From Salipiger sp. H15 (GTDB lineage Bacteria > Pseudomonadota > Alphaproteobacteria > Rhodobacterales > Rhodobacteraceae), in assembly GCF_040409955.1 (NCBI RefSeq), contig NZ_CP123385.1, forward strand, positions 661,001-725,000: a stretch of 64,000 nt of DNA, read 5' to 3'. Shown piece by piece: positions 52,333 to 63,982 of this stretch. Below the pieces are notes generated by a model. That model was not told where the DNA came from. It worked only from the letters and a program-made list of their open reading frames with translations, and did no database searches. The position numbers and the translations under genes were made by a program. The number at the start of each line of letters is the position of its first letter. Positions within the stretch are counted from its first letter, which is position 1.

Positions 52333-53370
52333 TTACTGGACGATGCCCGCGATGTTGCCGGTGCCGAGCTGCGCATAGACCGCGATGTTGAGGTCACCGG
52401 TCTGGCTCACGGCGATCTCGTTCAGGTCGCCGGTCTGCGTGCCGGCGGCGGTGTTGCCGTTGCCGATCTGGGCGAAACCGAACTGGTTCTCGTTGCCGAA
52501 CACGGTGAGCGAGACACTGTTCGCCGCGCCGTCCTGGGTGAGCGATGCCGACAGGACCGACGCGCCTTCCGCGGCGCCGCCGGCCGAGAAGCCGAGCTGG
52601 CCGTTGCTGCCGCCCGAGAAATAGAGGTCCGCCACGTTGTCCGAGCCGGACTGGATGCTCGAGGCCAGCAGGTTGCCATGGCCGCCGCCCTGGAAGACGT
52701 CGAGCGCATTGCCGGTGCCGGACTGCTTGGCCACCAGGACCGCGTGGTTCGCGGCCTGCTGCACGATGCTCACCGAGTTGGACTCGCCGGACTGGAAAAC
52801 GCCGCGGTCCTGCCCGAAGAGCACCTCGTTCGAGAAGCCGTTGGAGTCGCCGACGCGGCTCAGCTGGTACTGGCTGCCGGTCTGGGTGATCGAGACCTCG
52901 TTGGCCGTGCCCGCGGCGCCCGAACCGGTATAGGTCTGATTCACGCGGCTGACCGCCATGTTGCCCGTCTGGGTGATGGTCACCACGTTGAGCGGATCGG
53001 CGGAGGGGCTGAGCGCCGCGGTGGCGTCCTGCTGCACCTCGAAGACGCGCGAGCCGAATGTCTGGGTGATGGCGAGCGTGTTGTTGTCGCCCAGCTGGTC
53101 GATGCCCTTGCTGGCGTGGATGTAGTTCCCGCCCGCGCCGGCAGTGCCGCCGTTGTTCTGCAGGATCGCGATGTCGTTGCCATTGCCGTTCTGCACGATG
53201 GCCCCCGGAAGACCGTTGTCACCGGCCCGTGCGCCGCTGCCGAGCTGCGACACCGAAGCGCTGTTGCCGTTGCCTGTCTGCTCCAGGTAGGCCGCGTTGC
53301 TGTCGGCATGGGCCCCACCTGCCAGGATCGCGATGGCCGAGACCACCAGGCTCTTTTTCAAAACACTCAC
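52333..53370 (-). CDS. Large curlin-repeat protein (CsgA/CsgB-like)
   Basis: 345 residues: a signal peptide (MSVLKKSLVVSAIAILAGGAHA), then repeats QTGNGNSASVSQLG, QNGNGNDIAIL, QLGDNNTLAITQ, QTGSQYQLSRVGDSN, QSGESNSVSIVQ, QIGNGNTAAGTQTGDLNEIAVSQTGDLNIAVYAQLGTGN. Repeats are well spaced, about 20-25 residues apart. It lies 95 bp upstream of the other large curlin and is probably the first gene of the pair's transcript. It may be nucleator or co-subunit; sequence alone does not separate the roles. Confidence 0.88.
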   Translation of the reverse strand: MSVLKKSLVVSAIAILAGGAHADSNAAYLEQTGNGNSASVSQLGSGARAGDNGLPGAIVQNGNGNDIAILQNNGGTAGAGGNYIHASKGIDQLGDNNTLAITQTFGSRVFEVQQDATAALSPSADPLNVVTITQTGNMAVSRVNQTYTGSGAAGTANEVSITQTGSQYQLSRVGDSNGFSNEVLFGQDRGVFQSGESNSVSIVQQAANHAVLVAKQSGTGNALDVFQGGGHGNLLASSIQSGSDNVADLYFSGGSNGQLGFSAGGAAEGASVLSASLTQDGAANSVSLTVFGNENQFGFAQIGNGNTAAGTQTGDLNEIAVSQTGDLNIAVYAQLGTGNIAGIVQ

Positions 53371-54133
53371 CTATAACTTCCTTCTCTCGGTGCGGCTCTT
53401 TTTAGAGTCGCGGTCATTTCCGGAAATCTGTCCTCCGGGCACTCACGGAATTCCGTCTGTGAAAGTCGAGAATTTCGGCGCGGGACCAGAAGGCGAAAGA
53501 CCACCTGCCGCGGCCCGTGGAACGGCCCGCGCCTCGAAAAGTGCCCGGGGGCACCTCCGAAACAATCACTCATGGCAGCAGGAAGTTGGCCAGCGTGGCC
53601 TTCTCCAACCGGCAAGCACGGTTGTCAGATGTCTTTCGGCTCACGCCCCTTACGTCTTATCCCAGTCTTCCCCCAAGACATCCTTCTGTACGGTCCAGAC
53701 ATTGAGGCGAAAAGGTGACGACATCAAGACGTTGATAACCACATTTAGTATCCCAAACGGGAGAAATCGCTTCCTTATGTATTTAACCAACTGTAAAACA
53801 TGAGAATTTTTTTCGTTTCCAAATTCGATCCAGATTGATCACGCAATCAAGATACGCAAATATTAACCAGTTGTTAACTAATTGGCCGCGGGAGATTTTT
53901 GACCAAAACCCAAGAAAACATGGCGGAAAATCGGATTCCAGAGCAAATCGACTTGATTCGAAATAAGCAAAGTTACTTTAGGTAATCTTGAGAGAGGGTG
54001 CGAATTGGCAACATTTTCGCCTTCGTCGCATTTCCGGGATGGAAATGGCCGAAAACATTTCGGATACCTGCCGCGCATTCTCGAAAGCGACAGTGCCCAT
54101 ACGGAACCACGACCACGAATTGACAGGCGAAGC
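53371..54133. promoter_or_regulatory. Divergent curli promoter region, 763 bp
   Basis: An unusually long AT-rich interval between the curlin genes (minus) and csgF-csgG (plus), comparable in place to the csgD-csgB control region of enterobacteria. It contains the palindrome TTAAC-CAGTT-GTTAA (53863-53877) and a related TTAACCAACTG (53783-53793), candidate regulator sites. Short open frames inside show no protein similarity. No csgD-like gene is present. Confidence 0.6.
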
Positions 54134-54586
54134 ATGAAATCCGCGATCATCCGGGCGAGCTTGATCCTACTCGTCGCCTCTCCCGCTTGCGCGGGCGACC
54201 TCGTTTACAAGCCGATCAATCCGTCTTTCGGCGGAAACCCCCTCAACTCGTCGCATCTTCTGGGCACCGCGAACGCGCAGCGCGACGCCACGGCGCGCGA
54301 CGCGAAGGACTCGTCGTCCTCTTCCAGCAGCTCCAAGAGCTCCGGCACATCCGACGCCGAGCTCTTCGTCAGCCAGCTTGAAGGGCGCCTGCTCTCGGCG
54401 CTGGCGGGCCAGGTGACCTCGGCCATCTTCGGCGACAATCCGCAGGAGAACGGCACGGTGACCTTCGGGACAACGACCGTGACCTTCGAGCGCAGCATCG
54501 ACTCGATCCGCCTGGTCATCACCGACTCGCTCGACGGCACCGTCACCGAGATCATCGTGCCTCAGCTCGTCACCGACGCCAGCTGA
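54134..54586 (+). CDS. csgF: Curli assembly protein CsgF
   Basis: A 150-residue protein. The signal peptide (MKSAIIRASLILLVASPACA) is followed directly by GDLVYKPINPSFGGNPLNSSHLLGTANAQ, the conserved CsgF N-terminus that inserts into the CsgG channel and couples secretion to nucleation. A Ser-rich linker and a beta-rich C-terminal part follow (VTFGTTTVTFERSIDSIRLVITDSLDGTVTEIIVP). Start choice: the ATG at 54134 begins the signal peptide. Confidence 0.93.
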   Translation: MKSAIIRASLILLVASPACAGDLVYKPINPSFGGNPLNSSHLLGTANAQRDATARDAKDSSSSSSSSKSSGTSDAELFVSQLEGRLLSALAGQVTSAIFGDNPQENGTVTFGTTTVTFERSIDSIRLVITDSLDGTVTEIIVPQLVTDAS

Positions 54587-54630
54587 CCGCGCATCCCCAA
54601 GAACGACGACAGGCGACGACAGGACAAGAC

Positions 54631-55686
54631 ATGACCATGCCCGCCCTTCCCCGACTGGCCCGGAGGCTCGCGATCATCGCGGGGCTTCTCGCGACCGCCG
54701 GTTGCTCGGACATGCAAAGCAGCTATTTCGAGACCGTTGACCCGACCCTTGTGAAGGTCACCCACCAGAACCACGCGCTGCGCGCGCTGCCGGCCCCGAC
54801 CGAGCGCATCAATCTCGCGGTCTACGACTTCCCGGACCTGACCGGGCAGTACAAGGAGCGCGACGTGGTGCAGTCGCTGTCTCGCGCCGTCACGCAGGGC
54901 GGCTCGGCCATGCTGATCAAGGCGCTTCAGGACGCGGGTGAGCGGCACTGGTTTGCCGTGCTCGACCGCTCGGGCCTGCAGGACCTCGTGCGCGAGCGTC
55001 AGATCATCACCGAGATGCGCCGCCAGTACCGAGGCGAGACCGACATCGACCCCTCGGCGCTCAAGCCGCTGCTGCACGCCGGCATCCTCCTGCAGGGCGG
55101 GATCGTCGGCTACGACAGCAACGTGCAGACCGGTGGCGCCGGCGCCCGCTACCTCGGCATCGGCGCCGATGGCGAGTGGCAGATGGACACGGTGACCGTG
55201 AGTTTGCGCGCGGTCTCGACCGACACCGGTGAAGTTCTCGCCTCTGTGATGACCCAGAAGAGCATCGCCTCCTCGGCGATCCGCGGCAGCGTGTTCCGCT
55301 ATGTGATGCTCGACGAGTTGCTCGAGATGGAAGCCGGAATGACCGCGAACGAGCCCAAGCAGGTGGCCGTGCAGCAGGCGATCGAGAAGGCCGTCTACGC
55401 GCTGGTCATCGAAGGCGCCGAGTTGGGACTTTGGGACTTCCGCGACCGGACCGCGGGCGCGCAGTTGATCGCCCGCTACCGGGCCGAGAAATACGGCGAC
55501 TCCATGCCGGCCACCGCCCGCTTCGTCCTGCCGCCGCAGACCCGCAACGCGGCCCATATCGCGCAGACCCGGCCGCAGACCCGGCAGGTGGCGCAGGCCC
55601 CGATCGTGCGCGAGCTGACGCCCGCGCCGCAGGAGCAGAGCGTCGCGCCGCCGCCGCCCGCGCAGTCGGGCGGGGTGCTGGGCTGA
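54631..55686 (+). CDS. csgG: Curli secretion channel lipoprotein CsgG
   Basis: A 351-residue outer-membrane lipoprotein with lipobox LLATAGC (Cys about 25). The CsgG core is INLAVYDFPDLTGQYKERDVVQSLSRAVTQGGSAMLIKALQDAG, WFAVLDRSGLQDLVRERQIITEMR, ILLQGGIVGYDSNVQTGGAGARYLGI, VSLRAVSTDTGEVLASVMTQKSI. It forms the nonameric pore that exports curlin subunits. A Pro/Gln-rich C-terminal extension of about 60 residues goes beyond the E. coli length. It lies 44 bp after csgF in the same operon. Confidence 0.95.
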   Translation: MTMPALPRLARRLAIIAGLLATAGCSDMQSSYFETVDPTLVKVTHQNHALRALPAPTERINLAVYDFPDLTGQYKERDVVQSLSRAVTQGGSAMLIKALQDAGERHWFAVLDRSGLQDLVRERQIITEMRRQYRGETDIDPSALKPLLHAGILLQGGIVGYDSNVQTGGAGARYLGIGADGEWQMDTVTVSLRAVSTDTGEVLASVMTQKSIASSAIRGSVFRYVMLDELLEMEAGMTANEPKQVAVQQAIEKAVYALVIEGAELGLWDFRDRTAGAQLIARYRAEKYGDSMPATARFVLPPQTRNAAHIAQTRPQTRQVAQAPIVRELTPAPQEQSVAPPPPAQSGGVLG

Positions 55687-55821
55687 GGGCGCCCGGGCGC
55701 AGGGCCGCGGCACAGCCACGGCCCTGCACGCAACTTCCTTGACCTGACCACATTTCCGCCATCGTGCGGAATTAGCCCGAAAGGCGAAAATACGGCAGGG
55801 AAATAAGCGAGAGAAACCGCC

Positions 55822-56292
55822 ATGAAGATTGCAAACATCCTTTCTGCAGCGCTGGTGACCTTGCTCATTTCACCAAATGCCTTCGCGGGCTCCGACAACG
55901 GCGCATCATTTCTGAAGAAAAGTGCGGCAGTTTCGAATGCCGCGCACGCCGGGACGGGGCGGAAAGCGGAGGATTTCGGGATTAGCGCTGGACTCGACTT
56001 CGTAAATGGCTGGAGCTTTGGGCTTGACCTGGACTTCCGCGCACTGCCCGGGTCCGGATCGTTGAACCTGTCGCAGAGGATCGACTCCGATCTCAATTCA
56101 ACGCTCTACGCCTCGATCGGATACGACAACATTATCAATGCCGTGCAGGAAGGTCAGCAGAACGCGATCCTCGGTGTCGCAGTGGGAAGTGGCAACACCG
56201 CAACCATCACCCAGCAGGGTGTCGGAAACACCGTGCAATTTAGTCAGACCGGCACCGGAAATAACGTGGTCGTTTCCCAGATCGCGTGGTAG
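55822..56292 (+). CDS. Small curlin-like protein (minor subunit/nucleator candidate)
   Basis: A 156-residue protein with a signal peptide (MKIANILSAALVTLLISPNAFA). The middle part has no repeats (FGISAGLDFVNGWSFGLDLDFRALPG). The C-terminal repeats NAVQEGQQNAILGVAVGSGNTATITQQGVGNTVQFSQTGTGNNVVVSQ have curlin Q-x-G-x-x-N spacing. It has lower GC than csgG. The non-repeat N-terminal part with three terminal repeats could make it an anchor or nucleator (CsgB role), which is inference. Confidence 0.8.
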   Translation: MKIANILSAALVTLLISPNAFAGSDNGASFLKKSAAVSNAAHAGTGRKAEDFGISAGLDFVNGWSFGLDLDFRALPGSGSLNLSQRIDSDLNSTLYASIGYDNIINAVQEGQQNAILGVAVGSGNTATITQQGVGNTVQFSQTGTGNNVVVSQIAW

Positions 56293-56321
56293 CGTTTCCC
56301 CGCCTTAAAGGAGAGTATGTA

Positions 56322-56960
56322 GTGAGTTCATTCCTGAAATCTGGCGCGCCGATCTTGATCGCGGGCGCCTTCCTCGCCAATACCGTTCAGGCGGGAAGCG
56401 ATAATACGCTGTTCATTCTTCAGGATTCTTCCTTTGGCGGCCTGGGCAACACGCTTTTCGTAGATCAGGGCGATGCCTCCGGGTCTACCATTTCCGGCGC
56501 ACTCGGCGAAACGCTTCCCGCGCAGCAGACGGGATTCGGCAACATTGCCGAGGTGCTGCTTACCGGCGAGGCCGCAGCGGTTGTCCTGTTGCAGAACAAT
56601 ACCGGCGCCGGCGCTGATGCGGAGTTGAACAGCGCCACGCTCACCGGGGGAACGCTCGCGACGCTCATCCTGCAGCAGGATGGCGTCGGCAACGAGGGAG
56701 CGGTGACCGTCCTCGGCCTCGACGCGACCGGCGCGCTCTTCCAGTCCGGCAACGACAATACCGGCAGCGTCGAGGTCACCGGCGACCAGGCCTTCGGCAA
56801 GCTCGAGCAGATCGGCAACGGCAACACCTCGGGACTGCAGGTGCAGGGGGCCGGCGCCAGCGTGACCTACACGCAGATCGGTGACAACCTGACCTCCGCG
56901 ACGCTGCCAACCGTCTACTCCAACGGCGGCGCCGTCTCCATCACCCAGGCCAGCTACTGA
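56322..56960 (+). CDS. Curlin-like secreted protein
   Basis: A 212-residue protein from a GTG start chosen because AAAGGAG lies eight bases upstream and it yields a proper signal peptide (SSFLKSGAPILIAGAFLANTVQA). Repeats such as LILQQDGVGNEGAVTVLG, ALFQSGNDNTGSVEVTGDQ, KLEQIGNGNTSGLQVQG and VTYTQIGDNLTS are degenerate curlin units. It follows the smaller curlin-like gene by 29 bp, so the two are co-transcribed. Confidence 0.8.
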   Translation: MSSFLKSGAPILIAGAFLANTVQAGSDNTLFILQDSSFGGLGNTLFVDQGDASGSTISGALGETLPAQQTGFGNIAEVLLTGEAAAVVLLQNNTGAGADAELNSATLTGGTLATLILQQDGVGNEGAVTVLGLDATGALFQSGNDNTGSVEVTGDQAFGKLEQIGNGNTSGLQVQGAGASVTYTQIGDNLTSATLPTVYSNGGAVSITQASY

Positions 56961-57076
56961 CCGCCGGGCCCGCATCCGGCGCGCCCAAAGCGGCGCCCCG
57001 GACGGCCCGACACCCGCGCGAAGGCCAGACGGGCATGACCCGTCTCCTGCCGCAGGACCGACCCTTCGAGGATTGA

Positions 57077-57829
57077 ATGACCAAGACCCCGCTTCTCGCC
57101 GTTCTGGCGCTCGCCGCCCTGTCCGCAACGCCTGCTGCCAGCCAGTCCGCCGAGCAGTTTGTCGACGCCTTCTCCGGCGCATGGTACAGCTTCGACGCCG
57201 CGCGCGCGTCGGGCACCGAACCCTGCCGCATCGAGCTGGAGGCCGGCGCCGACGACCTGCAGCGCGGTCATGCCGCGGCGAGCGCGGGCTGTGCCGCGCC
57301 GCTCTCCGAGCTCGCGCGTTGGGACATCGAGAACGGCCAGCTTCACCTGATGAACGAAACCGGCGGGTCGATCGCGTTGCTCGGCGGCAACCAGGTCCGC
57401 GTGACCGGCGATGTCGTCGGCGAGGCGGGGACGCTGATCCTCGACCGTTCCGAAGGGGCCCCCGAGGCCGCCGCCCTGTCCGCCGCGCTGCGCAAGCACC
57501 GCTGCATCTACCGGGGCTACTCGCAGGACTGTGCCCCGAAAGAGGAGTTGCATCAGCCCGAGATGATCGAGGAGGGCGGGACCTATGCGAATGTCGAGGT
57601 CCTGGTCCAGCTCAACGTGCGCGGCCAGCCGCGTGGCGACGCGGGCGCGCTCGGAGTTCTCGAGCCGGGCAGCTGCCTCAAGGTGAACTACTGCGCCACC
57701 GCCTCGGACGGCATCTGGTGCCGCGCCCAGTTTGGCGAGCAATCGGGATGGGTGAAGAAGACCTCGCTGCGCCAGTCGGAATGGCCTGTGCTCACTTTCG
57801 CCAACAGTTGCCCGCACGACGAGGGCTGA
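57077..57829 (+). CDS. Secreted AprI/Inh-like domain plus SH3 domain protein
   Basis: A 250-residue protein with signal peptide (MTKTPLLAVLALAALSATPAASQ). Residues about 28-150 (FSGAWYSFDAARASGTEPCRIELEA...GCAAPLSELARWDIENGQLHLMNETGGSIALL) fit the beta-barrel AprI/Inh metalloprotease-inhibitor pattern with its Cys pair. Residues about 170-240 (ANVEVLVQLNVRGQPRGDAGALGVLEPGSCLKVNYC...GIWCRAQFGEQSGWVKKTSL) are a bacterial SH3 domain. Position after the curlin genes suggests a role at the cell surface or matrix, perhaps protecting the amyloid; no protease target is adjacent. Confidence 0.72.
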   Translation: MTKTPLLAVLALAALSATPAASQSAEQFVDAFSGAWYSFDAARASGTEPCRIELEAGADDLQRGHAAASAGCAAPLSELARWDIENGQLHLMNETGGSIALLGGNQVRVTGDVVGEAGTLILDRSEGAPEAAALSAALRKHRCIYRGYSQDCAPKEELHQPEMIEEGGTYANVEVLVQLNVRGQPRGDAGALGVLEPGSCLKVNYCATASDGIWCRAQFGEQSGWVKKTSLRQSEWPVLTFANSCPHDEG

Positions 57830-58529
57830 ACACCGGCCGAGACGCAACTGCTGTCAGGGTGAGGAATGGTCACATTCGCATCTCGGCCCTGGTGTGGCGA
57901 ATGGGCCCGAGACCGGCGCCAATCGGATTTTCGGCATCATGAATGGATCTCATTGATAGATCTGCTCACAGCGACCGTCTGAAATCTGCGCTGAGCTGAC
58001 CCCGCGGGTTTTCTGCACCGCGGACGTTCGGCTGCTCGCTGAGATGGTCCCCGAAAATCGGCAGCAGGCCAAGACGCTCGGCATGGCCGGAGGCAGCCCG
58101 AACTCGTCCTTCGCCACGATGAGCCTTGTCCCGTGAAGTGGACCTTTACCGCGCGCGCATGAGACCATCAGGGAGCGGGCAAAGTAGCCGTCCGCTTCTC
58201 CTCAAGATTGAACCTCTCCCCGGCGTTGATTGCGGTCAACGACACGGGCGCGGATGCGCGGCAGGGTTCCATGAGAAGGCTGGAGGAGCAGGCCAAAGCG
58301 ACCGGGCTTTCATGCACATGGAGCGTACGTCGCGCTCCTGTCGGGAAGCTTTGGCATTAATGCGACAGTCGCCCGATTTCAGCCACGACACCAAGGGCTT
58401 CGGCTGCCGAGCGAACCGTGCCGCAATGCCGGTCGCGGCGCTCGTCCGGACCGGACAAATGCAGGACCAGGACAGGTTGGCAGGAGACTGTTCAACGGCC
58501 TGTCTCGCGCAACCGGGAGGACCATGAAG
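57830..58529. other. Intergenic region, about 700 bp, no gene recognised
   Basis: Short coding-looking stretches occur (for example a frame around 58200-58360 reading NLSPALIAVNDTGADARQGSMRRLEEQAK) but they lack starts, families or length. They may be remnants of a decayed gene. I see no clear promoter or IS end. Confidence 0.4.
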
Positions 58530-60125
58530 ATGGCATTGCATGGACAGGATAAGGTGCCGACCGGACCTCTTGGCCCGCGGCGCAGCGGTTGGCTCCTGGC
58601 GGCGATCTCGGTCGCCGGCGTCGCAGCCTGGGGCCAGGGCGCCTCGGCACAGGCCGCCTGCACGGTGGACCTGCCAGTCTTGCCCGATGTCACCATCTCG
58701 CAGGTCTCGGCCGAAACCGCGCCGGTGCCGCACTGCAAGGTCGACGGCGTGATCGGCGGCAAGATCCATTTCGAGCTCCTGCTGCCGGATGACTGGAACG
58801 GCAAGTTCGTCATGGGCGGCGGAGGCGGCTTCGTCGGATCGGTGCTGAACTCCGCGTTGCTGTTCGGTGCCCTCCAGTCCGGATATGCCTCCGTGGGCAC
58901 CGACACCGGCCACCAGGGACATCCCCTGGATGCGTCCTGGGCGCTCGACGATCTCGAGGCGCTGGTCAATTTCGGGCACCTCGCGGTGCACCGGACGGCG
59001 GTCACCGCCAAGGCCCTGATCAACGCCTATTACCAGCGGCAGATTTCGCGCAGCTATTTCACCGGCTGCTCCCGCGGCGGCGGCCAGGCGATCATGTCGG
59101 CGTCGCGATATCCGGAGGATTTCGACTCGATCGTGGCCGGGGCACCGGCCATCGACTGGACCGGGATGGGAGCGCTGGCGACGCAGGTCAACCGGGCGAT
59201 GTACCCTGACCCGGACAACCTGTCCCGGGCCGTGGTGGGACCCGAGGCCGAGGCGCTGCTCGAGCGATCCTACATGGCGGCCTGCGACGGGCTCGACGGG
59301 CTCGAGGACGGTATTCTGAGCGATCCACGCCAGTGCCACTTCGACGTTGCCAGCCTGCAATGCGACGCCGGTGCAACCAACGAGTGCCTGAGCCCCGAGG
59401 AAGTCGCCGCGATCAGGGCGGTCTACGACGCCCCCAGGGATTCCGCTGGCATCCAGCTGAATTACGGCTATTCCTTCGGTGGCGAGACCTCTCCGAGGGG
59501 CTCGAGCCGCTGGCTGACGGGCGGGCTGGACGATTTCACCGAGGAATTCCAGGAGGGCATCGGGTCCGGCGGTTTCAAGCCTCCGATATCTCCAAGCGCC
59601 ATGTTCAGCTTCGGCAACGGCATCATGCGCGACTTCGTCTATCACGATGAAGACTGGAGTTACCTGGACTACGATCCGGACTCCTACGCCAAGGACTCCA
59701 AGGTGGCCGCCGCAACCCTGAATGCGAAGACCCCGGACCTGTCCGCGTTCCGCGCGCGGGGCGGCAAGTTGCTGATCTATTCGGGATGGTCGGACAGCGC
59801 GATACCGCCGCTCGGAACGATCGGCTATTACGAGGATGTCCTCGCGCATGATCCGAGTGCTGCCGCCGATGTCCGCCTTTTCATGTTGCCTGGCGTCGAG
59901 CATTGCTCTGGCGGCCCCGGCCCGTCCTATGTGAACTTCCTGACCGAGATCGACACGTGGACCGAGACCGGACAGGCTCCCGACGCGGTCATAGCCCTTT
60001 GGCTCGACGCGCAGCACCAGCCTGACGGCGGCCGGCCGGTCTGCGCCTATCCGCAGGTCGTGCGATACGACGGCAGCGGCGATCCCCGTGACCCGGCCAG
60101 CTTCTCCTGCGGCTCGGCGAACTGA
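58530..60125 (+). CDS. Tannase/feruloyl esterase family hydrolase, secreted
   Basis: About 531 residues. An N-terminal signal (GWLLAAISVAGVAAWGQGASAQA) is followed by an alpha/beta hydrolase of the tannase family: oxyanion region KFVMGGGGGFVGS, nucleophile FTGCSRGGGQA, Asp in LLIYSGWSDSAIPP, His in LPGVEHCSGGPG. The Cys next to the Ser and the Cys next to the His form the CS-D-HC disulphide typical of the family. A Ca-site-like lid segment (CDGLDGLEDGILSDP) is present. It acts on esters of phenolic acids, probably plant-derived. I prefer the ATG at 58530 (nine bases from GGAGG); 58524 is also possible. Confidence 0.9.
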   Translation: MALHGQDKVPTGPLGPRRSGWLLAAISVAGVAAWGQGASAQAACTVDLPVLPDVTISQVSAETAPVPHCKVDGVIGGKIHFELLLPDDWNGKFVMGGGGGFVGSVLNSALLFGALQSGYASVGTDTGHQGHPLDASWALDDLEALVNFGHLAVHRTAVTAKALINAYYQRQISRSYFTGCSRGGGQAIMSASRYPEDFDSIVAGAPAIDWTGMGALATQVNRAMYPDPDNLSRAVVGPEAEALLERSYMAACDGLDGLEDGILSDPRQCHFDVASLQCDAGATNECLSPEEVAAIRAVYDAPRDSAGIQLNYGYSFGGETSPRGSSRWLTGGLDDFTEEFQEGIGSGGFKPPISPSAMFSFGNGIMRDFVYHDEDWSYLDYDPDSYAKDSKVAAATLNAKTPDLSAFRARGGKLLIYSGWSDSAIPPLGTIGYYEDVLAHDPSAAADVRLFMLPGVEHCSGGPGPSYVNFLTEIDTWTETGQAPDAVIALWLDAQHQPDGGRPVCAYPQVVRYDGSGDPRDPASFSCGSAN

Positions 60126-60302
60126 GCGTTCGGGCACGTGACGCATTGTGCGCGGCGGGCGGACAGTTCCGGGGGCTGGAGCACTTGCCCGAAATTTGGA
60201 GTGATTGCCTCGTCCGGGTTGCTGTCACGCGCGTGGACCTGCAGGGCGCGCTGATCGACATCCTGGAACTGTCGGTGGTGGATGAGCGTGGTTTGGGAAA
60301 GC

Positions 60303-60327
60303 AAAAAGCCTCCTGCGAGAGGAGGCT
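60303..60327 (-). terminator. rrn operon terminator
   Basis: On the minus strand there is an 8-bp stem (AGCCTCCT/AGGAGGCT) followed by TTTTT, 20 bp after the tRNA-fMet 3' end. It is a standard intrinsic terminator closing the rRNA operon. Confidence 0.88.
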
Positions 60328-60346
60328 GATCAACTTGTAGAGTTTA

Positions 60347-60423
<77 letters not shown>

Positions 60424-60470
60424 ACAGGGGAGATCGTTTTGAGAGATACGGTTTTTGTGGGCCTTGCTAG

Positions 60471-60586
60471 GTTTGGCGGTGACCTACTCTCCCACGTCTT
60501 GAGACGCAGTACCATTGGCGCGGCAGCACTTAACGGCCGGGTTCGGAATGGAGCCGGGTGTTTTGCTTGCGCTATGACCACCAAAC
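60471..60586 (-). rRNA. 5S ribosomal RNA
   Basis: The minus strand starts GTTTGGTGGTCATAGC and ends GGTCACCGCCAAAC, with the conserved CCCGAAC and GGGAGAGTAGGTC segments. The length is about 116 nt. Ends are placed by pairing of the terminal helix. Confidence 0.92.
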
Positions 60587-60756
60587 CGAGAAAGACCCAC
60601 TTGCTGCAGGCAGCAAGTGGGTCTGGTCGGCGGAAGCGACCTGCGAAGCAGGTTGCGGGCCGACACGTCTCACGTGCTGGATGCAGCATTTCCAAGTCAA
60701 GTATGTGTAGGGGTTGTATGCTTTTGTCTGATCGGAACAGCCTTGCTGTTCCTGGA

Positions 60757-63586
<2,830 letters not shown>

Positions 63587-63982
63587 CGATCCAGAAAGAG
63601 CAAGGCTGACGCCTAGCGAAACACCACGCTGGTTCGTGTGGTGCCGATCTTTCCGGATCAGAAGCATACTTTCCCGCCCTCGCCGTGCGGCGAGGACAAT
63701 CTCATTCACCCTATGCAAAGTGAATGAGGGGTTAGTGTACTTGACTTGGACAACTCTGTTCTTTTTCTGATCGGGATATTCCGCGCTTGGTCGAGGAAAC
63801 AACCGCTGCGCAAAACCTTCCCCTCGCGGGGAACCAACCAGAGATCACCGCACACTCGCGGCAACCAAACAGTGTTGATTTTGTATCTCTCTAAACGATG
63901 TCAATCATCCGACGGATCGGATGGATAAACACTCACCAGTGCTTATCGATCTTATCCGTCATCTTGCGATCTGCGGGGGCAG
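63587..63982 (-). other. 23S-tRNA-Ala internal transcribed spacer
   Basis: About 400 bp of spacer without protein-coding potential, containing short direct and inverted segments that would pair in the 23S precursor for RNase III. The 16S gene must lie beyond the window edge. Confidence 0.7.

Noticed and set aside
51020..53370. Regular repeats suggesting a CRISPR array
   Set aside because: The periodicity is in protein-coding curlin repeats (Q-x-G-x-x-N) with variable DNA and no constant repeat-spacer structure.
53297..53803. 168-codon frame between curlin and csgF genes
   Set aside because: It starts inside the curlin signal-peptide region on the other strand and has no similarity or plausible ribosome site; the region reads as regulatory.
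58236..60146. 636-codon minus-strand frame opposite the tannase-family gene
   Set aside because: The tannase catalytic residues are on the plus strand; the antisense frame shows no family signature.
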